DNA of 64,000 nucleotides from Deltaproteobacteria bacterium (lineage in GTDB: Bacteria; Desulfobacterota; Binatia; HRBIN30; CADEER01). Both the position numbers and the translations under genes were made by a program. Location: assembly GCA_029262455.1 (NCBI GenBank), contig JAJCZJ010000005.1:1-64000 (forward strand), written 5' to 3'. Below the pieces are notes generated by a model. The model ran no database searches. It had not been told where the DNA came from and was given only the letters and a program-made list of their open reading frames with translations. This document shows positions 26,213-35,477 of this stretch, piece after piece. Within the stretch, counting starts at the first letter, position 1. Every line of letters begins with the position of its first letter.

Positions 26213-26240
26213 GAGCCGGCGGTCAAATGACCGCCGGCTC
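26213..26240. terminator. 13-bp perfect inverted repeat, terminator-like on the minus strand
   Basis: GAGCCGGCGGTCA and its exact complement TGACCGCCGGCTC are separated by two bases. On the minus strand the stem is followed by GCTCTTTTTCTTG, a T-rich tail. It lies between two divergently transcribed genes, upstream of the SRPBCC gene, so it may be an attenuator in that gene's leader rather than an end-of-gene terminator. Confidence 0.55.
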
Positions 26241-26376
26241 TTGGGGGAGGAGGAGTGGGGAATGCACCGTTTCCAGTACAATCCCCGAGTAGCGCCGCGG
26301 AGGGGGGTCCGCTGTGTGCTACTTGTGGATTTTGACGCGGCACTTCTGAATTGATTCGAAATTTCTGAGAACAATC

Positions 26377-27201
26377 GTGAAAACGACCAATTATCTACGG
26401 CAGTTGGGCATTTTTCTGCTCATCGTCGCCGCCACCACTGGAGGATTTTTAACCATGGACCCGCTTTCACGGCTGATCTTCTTTCCCGAAAAGCACCTCG
26501 CCGCGACCCCAGCCGATCTTGGACTCGCCTACGAAGACGTCGATCTAGTGAACGCAGATGGTGAGCAAACGCACGGTTGGTTCGTACCCGGACCTGGCAA
26601 ACAGGTGCTGCTCTGGTTCCACGGCAACGCTGGCAACATTAGTCACCGCCTCGACAATCTTCGCCTCTTGCACGACATGGTCGGCACGTCGATTCTCATC
26701 ATCGATTACGGGGGCTTCGGACGCTCCAGCGGAATCCCTTCGGAGCACCGCATGTATTCGGACGCGCGACTGGCGTTGACTTTCATCACGGAACGCGGCT
26801 TCGCACCGAGCCAGACGATTTACTTTGGCCGTTCACTCGGCAGTGCAGTCGCCATCCAGCTCGCTACCGAATCCGCTCCTGCGCGACTGATTCTAGAAAC
26901 TCCCTTCGAATCGATCCGCGCGATGGCTGGGACTCTCGTGCCAAGCGCAATGGCGCGCGTCATTCCGCAGCGTTTCGACAATCTGTCCAAAGTCCCCGGC
27001 CTCTCTTGTCCCGTTCTGTTCATCCACGGAGACCGCGACGAACTCGTGCCCTTCGCGCACTCAGAAACCCTCTACCGCGCTTCGCCCGAGCCCAAAGAAT
27101 TCCACCGCATCGCAGGCGCCGGGCACAACGACACGTATATCATCGGCGGTTCCGCTTACTTCGCCGCGATCGCATCTTTCATCGCACCCGAAAACGGCTG
27201 A
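26377..27201 (+). CDS. membrane-anchored alpha/beta hydrolase (Bem46/ABHD17-like)
   Basis: A 274-residue hydrolase with one N-terminal membrane segment (residues 9-27) that probably anchors it facing the periplasm. The catalytic elements are the nucleophile in FGRSLGSAVA, the acid in HGDRDELVPF and the His in GAGHNDTY; WFHGNAGN provides the oxyanion hole. The Bem46 group includes thioesterases and peptidase-like enzymes. It starts at a GTG after a weak ribosome site, divergent from the SRPBCC gene. Confidence 0.87.
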   Translation: MKTTNYLRQLGIFLLIVAATTGGFLTMDPLSRLIFFPEKHLAATPADLGLAYEDVDLVNADGEQTHGWFVPGPGKQVLLWFHGNAGNISHRLDNLRLLHDMVGTSILIIDYGGFGRSSGIPSEHRMYSDARLALTFITERGFAPSQTIYFGRSLGSAVAIQLATESAPARLILETPFESIRAMAGTLVPSAMARVIPQRFDNLSKVPGLSCPVLFIHGDRDELVPFAHSETLYRASPEPKEFHRIAGAGHNDTYIIGGSAYFAAIASFIAPENG

Positions 27202-27271
27202 TCGATTCGCCGAGCCGACTGCTCATGCGCCGACACTACCTCGCGCTGCCGCCAGCTGTTACAGTGGCCCG

Positions 27272-27958
27272 ATGCCTGATGGAAAGATCGCCCCGGCAAA
27301 TCCTTCCGCGACCATCGTTCTCCTCAGAGACGCTGACCGCGGACTGGAGGTTCTGCTCGTACGCCGCAGCAAACGGTTGACTTTTCACGGCGGGGCTTGG
27401 GTTTTCCCAGGCGGGCGAATCGATCCAGAAGACTACCCCGCTGGCGACACTTCCGACCTGTTCGCCGCAGCGCAGCAGGCTGCCGTGCGCGAATTGAAAG
27501 AAGAAGCGGGCCTCGACGCTACGATCGCAAACCTGCGCCCTGTTTCACGCTGGATAACGCCGATCTTTTTGCCAAAGCGGTTCGACACTTGGTTCTTCCT
27601 TGCCCAGGCTGAGAGCCACGATGTCGTGGTGGACGGTGGCGAGATTCGCGAGTTTCGCTGGACCACACCAGCCGAGGCACTCAATGAAAGAAGGGTCGGA
27701 GCAATCGAGCTACCGCCACCGACGTTCGTCACGCTTACCCTCCTTGCCGAGCACAAGTCTTCCGACGCGGCGCTGTCACAAGTCCCGAGATCACCCGTCC
27801 GGCAATACACGCCAAAGATCTGCACCATTGAAGGCGGCGCGTGCTCTCTCTACGAAGGCGACGCGGGATATGAAGAGGGCAACCCGGACCTGCCGGGCCA
27901 AAGGCATCGTCTGTGGCTCCTCGACACCGACTGGCGTTACGAGGACGGCGTCAGCTAG
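27272..27958 (+). CDS. NUDIX hydrolase (NUDT7/NUDT19-like)
   Basis: The 228-residue protein has a NUDIX fold starting SATIVLLRD and a NUDIX box GGRIDPED ... AAVRELKEEAGL in which about twenty residues are inserted between the GG and the RE-EE-G helix. This insertion resembles the eukaryotic CoA-diphosphatase group (NUDT19) and related bacterial enzymes acting on CoA esters. An acyl-CoA dehydrogenase gene follows on the other strand, so a role in CoA-ester turnover fits but is inferred. Confidence 0.86.
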   Translation: MPDGKIAPANPSATIVLLRDADRGLEVLLVRRSKRLTFHGGAWVFPGGRIDPEDYPAGDTSDLFAAAQQAAVRELKEEAGLDATIANLRPVSRWITPIFLPKRFDTWFFLAQAESHDVVVDGGEIREFRWTTPAEALNERRVGAIELPPPTFVTLTLLAEHKSSDAALSQVPRSPVRQYTPKICTIEGGACSLYEGDAGYEEGNPDLPGQRHRLWLLDTDWRYEDGVS

Positions 27959-27985
27959 CAGCCCGTTGAGATGCTGCGGCCCGGC

Positions 27986-29143
27986 TCAGCGCGGCAACCC
28001 GAGGACTCTTTGGGCGATGATGTTGCGCTGAACCTCCGAGGTCCCCGCATAGATCGAAGCGGCACGCGACCACAACAGCTCGTGCGTCCAAAAGCCGTCG
28101 GCCTCTGCTCGCGGATCGCCCTCCAACAGGGTAGCTCCAAGTCCTACGATTTCGAATGCGCGGTCCATGATACGTTGCTCGAGCTCACTCCAGTAGAGTT
28201 TCAGAATCGAACCTTCCGGACCGGGTTGACCCGTGCGCACAATGCCTGAAGCATTGCGGTACGCATTTAGCTCCGCAATACGGACCTCGACCGCCAGTCG
28301 GGCGAGCGTCTGCCGCACCAGGGGATCGGTGCACCGACCCGCGGTCATCGAATACTCGATGAGGGCGCGGAGTTCTCTGCCAAGTCGTGCGTGCGGTGCG
28401 GTTCCACCTCGCTCGTGCATTAACGTGGTGATGACGACATCCCACCCGCGATCAATCTCGCCAACTACGTTCTCCAGGGGTACCGCCACTTCGTCAAAGA
28501 AGACTTCGTTAAACCAGGCCTCCCCGGTAATCTCCACCAGCGGGCGAATGGTAATCCCCGCACTCCGGAGATCGACGAGCAAGAACGTAAGGCCTTCGTG
28601 GGGCTTGGCGTCGAGATTAGTCCTCACAACCAAAATGCACCAGTCGGCGTGCTGGGCGAAACTGGTCCAGATCTTCTGCCCTGTGACGACAATGGAGTCG
28701 CCGCGAACCTCTCCGCGCATCCGGATCGCGGCGAGATCAGATCCCGCATTCGGCTCCGAAAACCCCTGACACCAAATGTCATCACCGCGGAGAATACGCG
28801 GCAGAAATCGTTGCCGTTGCGCCTCTGTGCCGCAGTGGATCAAGGTCGGCCCCACCAGTCCGAGCGCCACCGAGAGATTCAGGCTATCAGGCGATCCCGC
28901 ACGAATGCATTCTTCGTTGAAAATTAGCTGGTGAATCGTGTCGGCGCCGCAGCCGCCATAGACCTTCGGCCAAGAAATGCCGGCCCACCCCGCCTCGAAG
29001 AGACATCCCTGCCACTCGCGGGACAGGGCCACTTTTTCTGCGGACTCCCGCGGCGGCTCAACACGCAAGGGAAGAGTCTCGTCCAACCAGTGCCGCAACT
29101 TGGCGCGAAACGCTTGTTGCTCGACACTAAGACGAAAATCCAT
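27986..29143 (-). CDS. acyl-CoA dehydrogenase
   Basis: This 385-residue flavoenzyme oxidises an acyl-CoA at C2-C3. The FAD/substrate motifs are WCQGFSEPNAGSDLA and GQKIWTSFAQHADWC, and the C-terminal block is YAGTSEVQRNIIAQRVLGLP. In that block the Glu that is the base in short and medium-chain enzymes is Ala, as in many long-chain, steroid or branched-chain homologues where the base lies elsewhere. The gene is 11 bases downstream of the RND exporter and likely belongs to its operon. Confidence 0.93.
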   Translation of the reverse strand: MDFRLSVEQQAFRAKLRHWLDETLPLRVEPPRESAEKVALSREWQGCLFEAGWAGISWPKVYGGCGADTIHQLIFNEECIRAGSPDSLNLSVALGLVGPTLIHCGTEAQRQRFLPRILRGDDIWCQGFSEPNAGSDLAAIRMRGEVRGDSIVVTGQKIWTSFAQHADWCILVVRTNLDAKPHEGLTFLLVDLRSAGITIRPLVEITGEAWFNEVFFDEVAVPLENVVGEIDRGWDVVITTLMHERGGTAPHARLGRELRALIEYSMTAGRCTDPLVRQTLARLAVEVRIAELNAYRNASGIVRTGQPGPEGSILKLYWSELEQRIMDRAFEIVGLGATLLEGDPRAEADGFWTHELLWSRAASIYAGTSEVQRNIIAQRVLGLPR

Positions 29144-29154
29144 TTCCGAGACAA

Positions 29155-31527
29155 CTACTCAGCGTTTGCTGCCGCCGCCTCTTGCTGCCTCTGAATCGCA
29201 AACTTCGGTCGCATCAACGAGACCAAGGCCGGAATGAACACCAGCGCGCCGACGGCGTGAAAAATCATCAGCATCATCAACAGCCAAGCCATCTGCGCTT
29301 CGAACTTGAGCGGATGGAACAACCAGAAGATCATGCTGGCGCAGATGGTCGCACCGGTGAACATGATTGCGTGTCCGGTCGTGCCAATCGCTCGACGATT
29401 GGCCTCGTCGAAGTCGCCGACGATCTCGTACTCTTCGACGATCCGGCTTAGGACATAATAGCCGTAGTCGATGCCGATGCCGATACCGATCGCAGCGACA
29501 GGCAGGGAGTTAATGTTGAAGTCGATCCCCATGAAGTACATCACTGCTTCGGAAAGCGGCTGCGCGACAATGGATGGAATCAAGACGATCAACGCGCCCG
29601 CGACAGACCAGTAGGTGAGGAAGCTCAGAATGAATACGACGGCAAAAATCAGAGGAACATTGATTCGATAGGACCAGTCCACCTCTTCGATCTGAGCAGC
29701 AAGAATTCCGAACAAGCCACCAGCCAGTCGATACCGGACGTCGTCATCGGGACTCGTATTGTTCGCAATGTAGTCCTTGGCGCGGGCAATCGCCTTGGAG
29801 ATCGTGTCGTGATCGTACTCCTTGTAATACACAGTGATCGTTGCGTTGTCGTAGTTGGGCGTGAAGAAGCGATCCATCTCACCGCGCCGTGTCCCAGCCG
29901 TCAGCATGAAGAAGAGCTGCGAGACGTGCATATCCTCGGTGGGCAACATCTCCCATTTCGGATCGCCTTCATGAAACGCACGAAACACTGTCTTCAGCAT
30001 CGTCGTTGCCGTGGTCGACCCGCCCGCATTCTCGCCCTGCTCCATGTGGCGTTGAAAGCGATCCAGATCGTTCAACGTCTTCGCATCCTTGATCGCACCC
30101 GGCCTCTTGCCTTCGACGATGATGACGAGCTGCGTATTACCGGCGAAGTACTCGTTCGCCTTAGCCGTAGCCACGTTGTACGGGTGGTCCGGGTACAGCA
30201 ACGCCATCCCGGGCGAAGTGTCTCCCGTCTTGAGCTGATGCGCGAAATATGCGGCAAAGACCATCGTGAAGATGAAAAAGCCGACCACAACCCATCGCCA
30301 GTTGCCAATCGCCAGGCGCGTCAAGAAGCCACTCGACGCATGGGCGAGCCGATCGAAGATGTTCTCACCGCGTTCCTTATCCGGGGGCTTGACGAACGAA
30401 AGGATGATCGGGTGGAGCGTCACGACGGAGAAGAAGATCGAGATGATCCAGAAGCTCGCCACAAACGCCAGCTTCTGCATGATCGGAATCGACGCTACGG
30501 CAATCGTCAGAATGGCTAAGCCGTCCGACATGATCGCGACCATCGCCGGCGCATAGAGGCTAATATACGACTTGACGATCGCGGCGTCCTTGTCGCCGAG
30601 TTCGTGAAACTCCTCGTGGTACCGTTCCATCGACTGCACTGAGTGACTCAGCGCCCGGGCCGTTATCAAAACGAAAACCACAATCACCAACGGGTCCATG
30701 GTGTACCCGCAGAGACCAGCAAAACCGAGCCCCCAAACTGCGCTGATCAGGCCTGACAAGACCGGAATCCAAACGCCCTGAAAGCTTCGGAAGTAAAACC
30801 AAAGCAACAGAACGATCGCCGCTCCAGTCGCCGCCAGGTAGAAGGGCATCTTCTCGAGCTCTTCCTGGAAGTACGCGAACAGGATCGGCGGTCCCGACAC
30901 GTAGATTTTCACCTTGCCGTCGGCCTCCTCGCGCTCGACGATCTCCTGAATCTGACTCCACATTCCAGCGAGGTCGATGTACTCCTCCCAGAATCCGGCG
31001 ACGATCTGAGTGGCCTTGTCGTCATTCGATACGAAAAATCCGCGCACTCCTTCGGTACTGTCGATTTTGCGCCGGAAGAATTCGAGCTCTTCTTCGTCGC
31101 GCGGTAGCCTGGGGTAGGTCAACGGCACCGTTTTGATGCCAGCCCCTGTCGCAATCGTAGTCTTCAACTTGGGATGCGTGATCGAGATCACCTGCTCGCC
31201 GTTGACACCCGGGACCTTGTGCAGGAGCTCGACCGTAATCCGATCGACCTTTTTGATGATCTCGGTATCGCCAAACACATCACCGTCGACAGCTTCTACC
31301 GTCATCAACAGAACGTTGGAGGTCCCGAAGGTGTGTCGATACTTTTGGTATACCTGAATGTAGGGGTGATCAGGCGGGTACAAGTCCAGGAAGTTGGTAT
31401 AGATCTTCAGCCGAAAAACGGTAAACCAAACGAAAAACAGAGTCGCCGCCAGGATCAGCAGGCCGACCTGGATACGGTACTTCAAAAGAAAATAGAGATA
31501 CTTCTCAATGTACTTTTTCGGCAGCAC
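29155..31527 (-). CDS. RND/MMPL-type exporter, lipid or hydrophobe export
   Basis: A 790-residue transporter of the RND superfamily with the twin arrangement of one helix, a large periplasmic loop, then five helices, repeated once (residues 15-35, 235-385, 405-425, 625-775). It lacks the long HAE1 architecture and resembles MMPL and HpnN-like proteins that move lipids or hydrophobic compounds. GIGIGIDYGYYV near residue 690 is in the second sterol-sensing-like half. The Ycf48-like gene lies immediately upstream, separated by two bases. Substrate unknown. Confidence 0.88.
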   Translation of the reverse strand: MLPKKYIEKYLYFLLKYRIQVGLLILAATLFFVWFTVFRLKIYTNFLDLYPPDHPYIQVYQKYRHTFGTSNVLLMTVEAVDGDVFGDTEIIKKVDRITVELLHKVPGVNGEQVISITHPKLKTTIATGAGIKTVPLTYPRLPRDEEELEFFRRKIDSTEGVRGFFVSNDDKATQIVAGFWEEYIDLAGMWSQIQEIVEREEADGKVKIYVSGPPILFAYFQEELEKMPFYLAATGAAIVLLLWFYFRSFQGVWIPVLSGLISAVWGLGFAGLCGYTMDPLVIVVFVLITARALSHSVQSMERYHEEFHELGDKDAAIVKSYISLYAPAMVAIMSDGLAILTIAVASIPIMQKLAFVASFWIISIFFSVVTLHPIILSFVKPPDKERGENIFDRLAHASSGFLTRLAIGNWRWVVVGFFIFTMVFAAYFAHQLKTGDTSPGMALLYPDHPYNVATAKANEYFAGNTQLVIIVEGKRPGAIKDAKTLNDLDRFQRHMEQGENAGGSTTATTMLKTVFRAFHEGDPKWEMLPTEDMHVSQLFFMLTAGTRRGEMDRFFTPNYDNATITVYYKEYDHDTISKAIARAKDYIANNTSPDDDVRYRLAGGLFGILAAQIEEVDWSYRINVPLIFAVVFILSFLTYWSVAGALIVLIPSIVAQPLSEAVMYFMGIDFNINSLPVAAIGIGIGIDYGYYVLSRIVEEYEIVGDFDEANRRAIGTTGHAIMFTGATICASMIFWLFHPLKFEAQMAWLLMMLMIFHAVGALVFIPALVSLMRPKFAIQRQQEAAAANAE

Positions 31528-31529
31528 GA

Positions 31530-32549
31530 TCAGTCCCCGTCCGCATCAAATCTGACGCGTCCTTCTTCGATCATTATTCGCCGGCCGCGCGCGCCAACGA
31601 TCGCCCCGCGCTGCCCCTCCAAAACCACCAGGTCGCGAAACCACGGAAGCGCCCAGTTCTTGCTAGCTTCCAGACGTTTCCAACTCTTGCCAGAATCGTG
31701 ACTGAGAAACACGGATCCGATCTCGCCGACCGCAACGCCAAACTGGCCGACCACGGAAATCGAGTAGAGGCTCGGATTCTCGAAGGCTTGGCCAAAGCCA
31801 ACCTGCTCGAGCGCCCGCATCTCCGTCGAACCGTTCAACACCTCCCAGGTGTCACCGAAGTCTCGGCTATACAAGATCAGCGCATCGATCCCGACGACCC
31901 AACATCGATCCGCACTCACGCAGCGGATTCCAAACAGTGTCTTATCGACACCGCTTTGAACCTTTTCCCAGTTCGCGCCGCCGTCATGACTGCGAAAGAC
32001 CATTCCGATCTCGCCGGCCACCATGACGCGTTGCCGATCAACCGCCGTTACCGAGTTCAAGATCACGTCCTCACTGAGGCTGTGATCCTGCCAGGTTTCA
32101 CCACCGTCACTGGTCACGAGGATCACACCCCAGTCCCCGACGGCGACGCCGAACGATTCATCGACAAAGTCGACGCTGAACAGATGCTTCTTGCTCGGCG
32201 AGCGCTGGACGGTCCAAGTATCTCCACCGTTGGAGGTGTGGACGATCGATCCAGACCGCCCCACCGCCCATCCTTGGCTCTCATCGACAAAGTCGATCGA
32301 AAACAGCTGCTCCAGAAGGCCCGACGACTGATGCTTCCAACTGGCACCGCCGTCCCGCGTCGCAGCAATCGTCCCAAACGACCCACACACCCATCCCTTC
32401 TCGGGCGATGCAAACGATACACTGTAAAGGTTGTCCTGGATCTTGTCTCCAGTTTCCGCCTCCAACTCACCCACCGCGCAAGCGAGCACAGCGGTCAGAG
32501 TCGCGGCGGCTCTCCACTCACGCAGAGTCGGCCAGCGCCAATCAAACAC
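31530..32549 (-). CDS. Ycf48/BNR-repeat exported protein
   Basis: A 339-residue secreted beta-propeller. After a signal peptide (hydrophobic core near residues 15-26) there are six Asp-box type repeats: TRDGGASW, TSNGGDTW, TSDGGETW, SHDGGANW, SRDFGDTW and SHDSGKSW. In non-photosynthetic bacteria this type is commonly encoded next to an MMPL/RND exporter, as here, and likely acts with it in the periplasm. The GTG start has AGGGGG upstream. It is divergent from the acyl-CoA ligase gene. Confidence 0.9.
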   Translation of the reverse strand: MFDWRWPTLREWRAAATLTAVLACAVGELEAETGDKIQDNLYSVSFASPEKGWVCGSFGTIAATRDGGASWKHQSSGLLEQLFSIDFVDESQGWAVGRSGSIVHTSNGGDTWTVQRSPSKKHLFSVDFVDESFGVAVGDWGVILVTSDGGETWQDHSLSEDVILNSVTAVDRQRVMVAGEIGMVFRSHDGGANWEKVQSGVDKTLFGIRCVSADRCWVVGIDALILYSRDFGDTWEVLNGSTEMRALEQVGFGQAFENPSLYSISVVGQFGVAVGEIGSVFLSHDSGKSWKRLEASKNWALPWFRDLVVLEGQRGAIVGARGRRIMIEEGRVRFDADGD

Positions 32550-32671
32550 TCGTTTGTCCCCCTAGAAAGATCGCGCAAGATAGGTCAGCAACTCGGAGGC
32601 TGTCAACAACAGGGGCCGTCCTGCGACCAATTGCGGGCGGGCAATGCTGGCCACACCAGCCGATCCGCGCT

Positions 32672-34288
32672 ATGCGGGCTTCGATGACGCGCCTGCACCC
32701 GACCCGGCCCACTGGCGGCTACCCGATAGAATCCGCATCGGTCCTCAACCAATTGTTTCTGGATACGTGTGCAAACGCAGGCGCCAAAGTCGCCATCGTC
32801 GATAAGCGCGAGAGAATGTCCTTCGCGACCTGGCGGCGGCGCTCAAATTCGCTGGCGACGGCACTGCAGCGATGGGGCGTCCGACGCGGCGACGTGGTGG
32901 CCTTCCAACTGCCGAATTGGTGGGAAACGTCCGTCCTGTTCACGGCGGTCACCCGCCTCGGGGCGATCGTCAATCCGCTGCTCCCGATCTTGCGCGAACG
33001 CGAATTGGCTTTCGCGCTGCGGCAGTCCGGGACAGCCCACTTTTTTGTCCCCGGAGACTACCGCGGGTACGACTACTTGGCGCTTGCCCGGAGGGTTCTC
33101 GATCAAGGAATTCAAGCTCGGCTCGGCATCATCCGCGGCACCCAAGGAGCCGAGTTCGCTGAAGCACTCACAGGAGATCCCGAGACGTCGACCTCAGACG
33201 ACACCGGCCGCCGCACCAAGGCAGGAGACCTCCTTCTACTAATGTACACGTCGGGAACCACAGCCGACCCGAAGGGCGTCCTCCACACGCATGCGAGCCT
33301 GATCGCCGAAATCCGAAGCCTCGCGAGGATCCACGGGCTCACTTCGAAGGATTCAACCCTGATGCCCTCCCCGCTGACACATATCTCGGGCGTCTTACAC
33401 GGGATCATGTGTCCGGCGATCCTCGGGACCACCGCTGTACTCATGGATCGCTGGCGCGGGGATCTCGCCTACGATCTCATCCAACGCGAAGAGACCACCT
33501 ACATGGTCGGAGCGCCGATTTTCCTGCAGGACCTGATCGCCACAGCAAAAGACCAAGCCGGGTCGAAAACACATCTCCGGATGTTCTCGTGCGGCGGGGC
33601 GAGCGTATCAGCCGAACTCATGAGAAGCGCGCAAGAGACTCTCGGCTGCACCGCCAAGCGGGTATACGGCTCGACCGAGTTCCCGACCATTACCACCACG
33701 CCGTCCGGCGACGTCACGGATCGCGGAATGACAACAGAAGGGGCGCCGATCGCTCCCAACGAGATTCGGATCGTCCGCGACGGGCAACTTCAACCCGCAA
33801 ACGAGGTGGGAGAAATCCAAGCCAGGGGCCCCGAGTGCTTCGTCGGCTATGCCGACAAGGAGCTCAACCGAGAAGCCTTCACCGACGACGGCTGGTTTCG
33901 CAGTGGAGATCTCGGCCAGATCGACACCGACGGCTACCTCACGGTGACCGGTCGCATGAAAGAAATCGTCATTCGCAAGGGTGAAAAAATCAGCGTCCGC
34001 GAAGTTGAGCAAGCCTTGGAGGAGCATCCCGACATCCTGGAAGCCTGCGTCGTCGGCGTACCCGACACCAAACTCGGCGAGCGCGCGTGCGCCGCCGTCG
34101 CAATCACACCTGGCGCAATCGCCGCCGAAGATGGCCTCGCCCAGCACCTGATCGGCAAAGGGCTCTCACGCCAAAAAATCCCCGAGCAGTGGAAGATCGT
34201 CGAGGCACTACCTCGCACCGCGAGTGGAAAGATTCACCGCGCAGCGGTCCGACAGCTATTCGAAAATAGCGTCGGCGCTTCTTCTTGA
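32672..34288 (+). CDS. acyl-CoA synthetase (AMP-dependent ligase)
   Basis: The 538-residue protein is a full ANL adenylating enzyme. It has the phosphate loop YTSGTTADPK (residues 192-201), YGSTEFPTITT for the ATP site, WFRSGDLGQIDTDGY, and the C-terminal catalytic Lys in PRTASGKIHR. It is closest to cyclohexanecarboxylate/benzoate and medium-chain acyl-CoA ligases by pattern. A second ATG at 32684 is an equally good start. The stop codon lies in the left arm of a terminator hairpin. It is divergent from the exporter pair. Confidence 0.92.
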   Translation: MRASMTRLHPTRPTGGYPIESASVLNQLFLDTCANAGAKVAIVDKRERMSFATWRRRSNSLATALQRWGVRRGDVVAFQLPNWWETSVLFTAVTRLGAIVNPLLPILRERELAFALRQSGTAHFFVPGDYRGYDYLALARRVLDQGIQARLGIIRGTQGAEFAEALTGDPETSTSDDTGRRTKAGDLLLLMYTSGTTADPKGVLHTHASLIAEIRSLARIHGLTSKDSTLMPSPLTHISGVLHGIMCPAILGTTAVLMDRWRGDLAYDLIQREETTYMVGAPIFLQDLIATAKDQAGSKTHLRMFSCGGASVSAELMRSAQETLGCTAKRVYGSTEFPTITTTPSGDVTDRGMTTEGAPIAPNEIRIVRDGQLQPANEVGEIQARGPECFVGYADKELNREAFTDDGWFRSGDLGQIDTDGYLTVTGRMKEIVIRKGEKISVREVEQALEEHPDILEACVVGVPDTKLGERACAAVAITPGAIAAEDGLAQHLIGKGLSRQKIPEQWKIVEALPRTASGKIHRAAVRQLFENSVGASS

Positions 34289-34317
34289 GGGGAGCGCGCA
34301 GCGGCGCTCCCCTCAAG
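34284..34317. terminator. bidirectional terminator hairpin
   Basis: CTTGAGGGGAGCG (34284-34296) pairs exactly with CGCTCCCCTCAAG (34305-34317) around an eight-base loop. It lies between the convergent acyl-CoA ligase and OmpA genes, and the ligase stop TGA is inside the stem. There is no strong T-run on either side. Confidence 0.75.
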
Positions 34318-34321
34318 AGAA

Positions 34322-35395
34322 TTATTCAGCGACTCGCAACTCGACGCGGCGGTTTTGAGCACGCCCCTCACGAGTCGTATTAGAAGCCACCGGGCGCGAC
34401 TCGCCAAAGCCGCTCGTCTGAAGTCGTCCGCCGCTGATGCCGTTCGATTCCAGATATTTTTGAACCGAGGCAGAGCGCCGTCGCGACAACCCGAGGTTGT
34501 AGGCCTCGGCTCCGACAGAGTCAGTGTGCCCTTCGATCGATACCTTGACATCGCCAGCTTCGTTGAGCGAACGAACAGCCTCGTCGAGAATCGGCGTCGC
34601 ATCCGAGGACAGTCGATCACTGTCAAAAGCAAAGTTGACTCCGCGCAACACGATCCGCTTCTTGATAGGCGGCATCTCGACCGCCGGCTCCGGCGCCGGT
34701 GGCGGGGGTGGCGGCGGGGGTGGTGGCGGAGGAGGTGGTGGTGGTGCCGCCTCAGGCGCGAACAGAACATGCTGGAGATTTAAGCCGGTCACGAAGTACT
34801 CGAGATGCCTGTCCTGGTGAGCCGGGTCCAAATTTCCAGGCATGTACGCTTCGTTACGCCGAATGAAGATTCCCAGCGAGGTCGCTGACGTGATCAGTAG
34901 ATTGACTCCCGCCTCGAGGCTGAACCCAGGCCCTGCACCGCGAACCGCCCCAGCTCCCAAATCGGTGAAGATACCACCGTGGGCCCCACCAAAGATTTCT
35001 TTGGAGGAATCCAGCAATGAGACCCGAAACCCACCGGTTCCAGCGAAAATGGTCTGGACATCACTCTCGACCACTCGGCGGCGCAATATCCGGTCGGCAC
35101 CAACTCTCGGCTCAGAGCCGGCGGCGAACGTAAAGTCTTGATCCCGGGCCTCCAAGAAACCAAACTCGCTCCGAAGCATCGGCGTGAAGGCAAAGCTGCC
35201 CTTGTGGAACCGATATCCAATCGATGGCGCGACGACACCGCCGATCTTGGCGACGTCCTGAAACTCGGAAACCGGTAGCCCCGCACCCAGATCGAGCCCG
35301 AGCACTATCCCGTTTTCGTTTCCGCCACCTTGTGATTGGACCGCAATTGCCAAAATGGTGAGTACAGACACCACGAGGCGTAGGAGTTTTCGCAT
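34322..35395 (-). CDS. OmpA-family outer-membrane protein with polyproline linker
   Basis: A 357-residue protein: signal peptide, an eight-strand-barrel-like domain of about 190 residues, a run of sixteen prolines, and an OmpA C-terminal peptidoglycan-binding domain (VNFAFDSDRL, EGHTDSVGAEAYNLGLSRRR, SGFGESRPVASN, NRRVEL). It links the outer membrane to the cell wall. The long polyproline tract will need EF-P for translation. The stop lies at the edge of the terminator hairpin. Confidence 0.93.
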   Translation of the reverse strand: MRKLLRLVVSVLTILAIAVQSQGGGNENGIVLGLDLGAGLPVSEFQDVAKIGGVVAPSIGYRFHKGSFAFTPMLRSEFGFLEARDQDFTFAAGSEPRVGADRILRRRVVESDVQTIFAGTGGFRVSLLDSSKEIFGGAHGGIFTDLGAGAVRGAGPGFSLEAGVNLLITSATSLGIFIRRNEAYMPGNLDPAHQDRHLEYFVTGLNLQHVLFAPEAAPPPPPPPPPPPPPPPPAPEPAVEMPPIKKRIVLRGVNFAFDSDRLSSDATPILDEAVRSLNEAGDVKVSIEGHTDSVGAEAYNLGLSRRRSASVQKYLESNGISGGRLQTSGFGESRPVASNTTREGRAQNRRVELRVAE

Positions 35396-35426
35396 ACGAC
35401 CTCTCCCCCCGCTGTAAGTTTCGAAT

Positions 35427-35455
35427 CTCTAACCATTTCGAGGGACTGCTGTAAA
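35427..35455 (-). promoter_or_regulatory. predicted promoter of the OmpA gene
   Basis: On the minus strand TTTACA is followed after 17 bases by TTAGAG, ending about 32 bases before the ATG of the OmpA gene. This would separate it from the heptosyltransferase upstream. Confidence 0.45.
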
Positions 35456-35477
35456 GGGCTCGCGCGACGAAGCGAAA

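Noticed and set aside
25694-26230. A plus-strand frame ending in a lysine-rich tail just at the 26213 hairpin
   Set aside because: Most of it is antisense to the SRPBCC gene. The lysine-rich end is short, has no start of its own, and I see no family.
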